DNA from: JABJJH01 sp047631095
GTDB taxonomy: Bacteria > Pseudomonadota > Alphaproteobacteria > UBA8366 > GCA-2717185
Direction of reading: 5' to 3'
Length of the DNA: 7,390 nucleotides
NCBI GenBank assembly: GCA_047631095.1
Contig: JBLHZD010000216.1
Span: 1-7,390, forward strand
The notes below the pieces were generated by a model. That model saw nothing but the letters and a program-made list of their open reading frames with translations. It made no database searches and was not told where the DNA came from. Shown piece by piece: positions 6,767 to 7,390 of this stretch. The stretch's first letter is position 1; every line of letters begins with the position of its first letter. The translations under genes were made by a program, and so were the position numbers.

Positions 6767-7126
6767 CGCGCCAGCCTGTTCCAGCTTCGATTGAACAATT
6801 TCACTGTCGAACGGCTTCATGATGTATTCGTTGGCGCCTGCGGCGATGGCTTCCTGAATATTTTTCATGTCGTTTTCGGTGGTGCAAAAAACAACAATCG
6901 GGTCGGCGCCGCCGTCGCTTGCGCGTAACGCCTTCAAAAACTCAATACCGTTCATGATCGGCATATTCCAATCAAGCAGGATCGCGTCCGGCATCTTTGA
7001 CAGACAGGCGTCCAGCGCCTTTTGCCCATCTTCCGCTTCGCTGACTTCAAAACTCAAATCTTCCAATATCCTGCGCGCTACCATTCGTACGACCTTGGAA
7101 TCATTCACCACCAAGCAAGATTTCAT
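6761..7126 (-). CDS. Single-domain CheY-like response regulator
   Basis: The 121-residue protein is only a receiver domain, without a DNA-binding or enzymatic output. Visible landmarks are the acidic cluster at N8-D9 in VVNDSKVVR, the phospho-acceptor Asp52 in LLDWNMP, the switch Thr82 in VVFCTTEND, and Lys104 in MKPFD. Such proteins are phosphorylated on the Asp by a histidine kinase and then bind a partner, for example the flagellar switch or a signalling protein. The usual D-D pair of the first strand is N-D here, leaving the second, most important Mg-binding Asp. The sequence style (VVRMVARRILEDLSFEVSEAEDG, and the tail ANEYIMKPFD) resembles the CheY-like proteins common in alphaproteobacteria. 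AAGGA lies nine bases before the ATG. No kinase or other chemotaxis gene is in view. The helical-protein gene lies 56 bp downstream. Confidence 0.92.
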   Translation of the reverse strand: MKSCLVVNDSKVVRMVARRILEDLSFEVSEAEDGQKALDACLSKMPDAILLDWNMPIMNGIEFLKALRASDGGADPIVVFCTTENDMKNIQEAIAAGANEYIMKPFDSEIVQSKLEQAGAL

Positions 7127-7198
7127 TGCTTTAAATCCTTGTTTTCAAACCGTTTGTTTTCAGGCGCGCTCAAACTAAATATTCGAAATCATCCTGAA

Positions 7199-7225
7199 TT
7201 TATAAAATACCGTGTTACCTGTCTA
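7199..7225 (-). promoter_or_regulatory. Weak candidate promoter for the cheY-like operon at the IS30 boundary
   Basis: On the minus strand TAGACA (7225-7220, one mismatch from TTGACA) is followed after 15 bp by TATAAA (7204-7199, one mismatch from TATAAT). The spacing is shorter than the preferred 17 bp. The -35-like box lies within or next to the end of the insertion sequence and the -10-like box lies in the flanking DNA, so this could be a hybrid promoter created by the insertion. It gives a leader of roughly 65 bases. Purely a sequence guess. Confidence 0.25.
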
Positions 7226-7242
7226 AATTTCTAATCCCAAGT
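7220..7242. repeat. Probable terminal region of the IS30-family element
   Basis: Immediately after the transposase stop codon the minus strand reads ACTTGGGATTAGAAATTTAG, a style commonly seen at IS30-family ends, where the terminal repeat lies within about 25 bases of the gene end. The outer boundary is not determinable here: the other end of the element is outside the window, so neither the repeat pairing nor the short target duplication can be confirmed. The boundary at 7220 is approximate. Confidence 0.35.
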
Positions 7243-7390
7243 TCACATACCAAGTGCATAATTTTCAGGCGGGGCTGTGAGCTTGTCGAAGACCTCGTTG
7301 GGTGAGTGGTAATTGAGCGCTTTGCGCGGTCGGTTATTGAGTAAATCTTCCACGCGCTTTACGTCTGCCTCGGTTAATTTAGCAAAGTCC
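7243..7390 (-). CDS. IS30-family transposase, C-terminal end only
   Basis: The minus strand gives 48 codons in view and a TGA at 7243-7245; the rest of the gene continues past the right edge. The peptide contains ADVKRVEDLLNNRPRKALNY followed by HSPNEVFDKL, which is the conserved C-terminal tail of IS30-type DDE transposases (L-N-x-R-P-R-K-x-L-x-Y-x-x-P-x-E-V-F). Only the last part of the integrase-like core is visible, including the late helix region, so intactness cannot be judged. The enzyme would move its own element by cutting and joining at its ends. The gene points toward the cheY-like gene, and readthrough into that operon is possible. Confidence 0.88.
   Translation of the reverse strand, partial: DFAKLTEADVKRVEDLLNNRPRKALNYHSPNEVFDKLTAPPENYALGM

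Noticed and set aside
1..7390. CRISPR array, tRNA or rRNA gene, toxin-antitoxin pair, or new defence system
   Set aside because: No regularly spaced repeats, cloverleaf-like sequence, or small paired genes were seen; the genes present are explained by known families except the helical protein at 6213-6704.

Overview
The window looks like a chromosomal segment of an alphaproteobacterium. This is inferred from the moderately GC-rich coding sequence, the style of the CheY-like protein and the HDAC-family enzyme, and the absence of features pointing elsewhere; I could not test taxonomy. It holds ordinary cellular genes bracketed at both edges by the ends of two unrelated insertion sequences: an IS256-family (Mutator-type) transposase tail at the left and an IS30-family transposase tail at the right.

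Left part (1-614): the last 29 codons and the terminal repeat of an IS256-family element lie inside a minus-strand metallo-beta-lactamase-fold gene of the ETHE1/persulfide-dioxygenase type. The insertion cuts that gene roughly in half, so the copy is broken. The junction can be placed near base 124/125.

Middle part (615-5018, minus strand): a two-gene tripartite-efflux operon, periplasmic membrane fusion protein followed by an RND inner-membrane pump, with a 27-bp gap. No outer-membrane channel and no regulator gene is present locally. A perfect 9+9 bp inverted repeat lies in the divergent intergenic region upstream and overlaps a plausible -35 box of the efflux promoter, so it is a good candidate operator.

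Right part: a plus-strand zinc-dependent HDAC/AcuC/acetylpolyamine-amidohydrolase family enzyme (5245-6174) is divergent from the efflux operon. Convergent to it are two minus-strand genes in probable operon order: a single-domain CheY-like response regulator (7126-6761) and a charged helical protein of unknown function (6704-6213). The IS30-type element end lies just upstream of the cheY-like gene and may have replaced or reshaped its promoter.

I see no CRISPR array, tRNA, rRNA, toxin-antitoxin or obvious new defence system. The points most worth checking are the IS256-broken sulfur-metabolism gene, the operator-like palindrome, the IS30/cheY promoter junction, and the unexplained partner protein of the response regulator.
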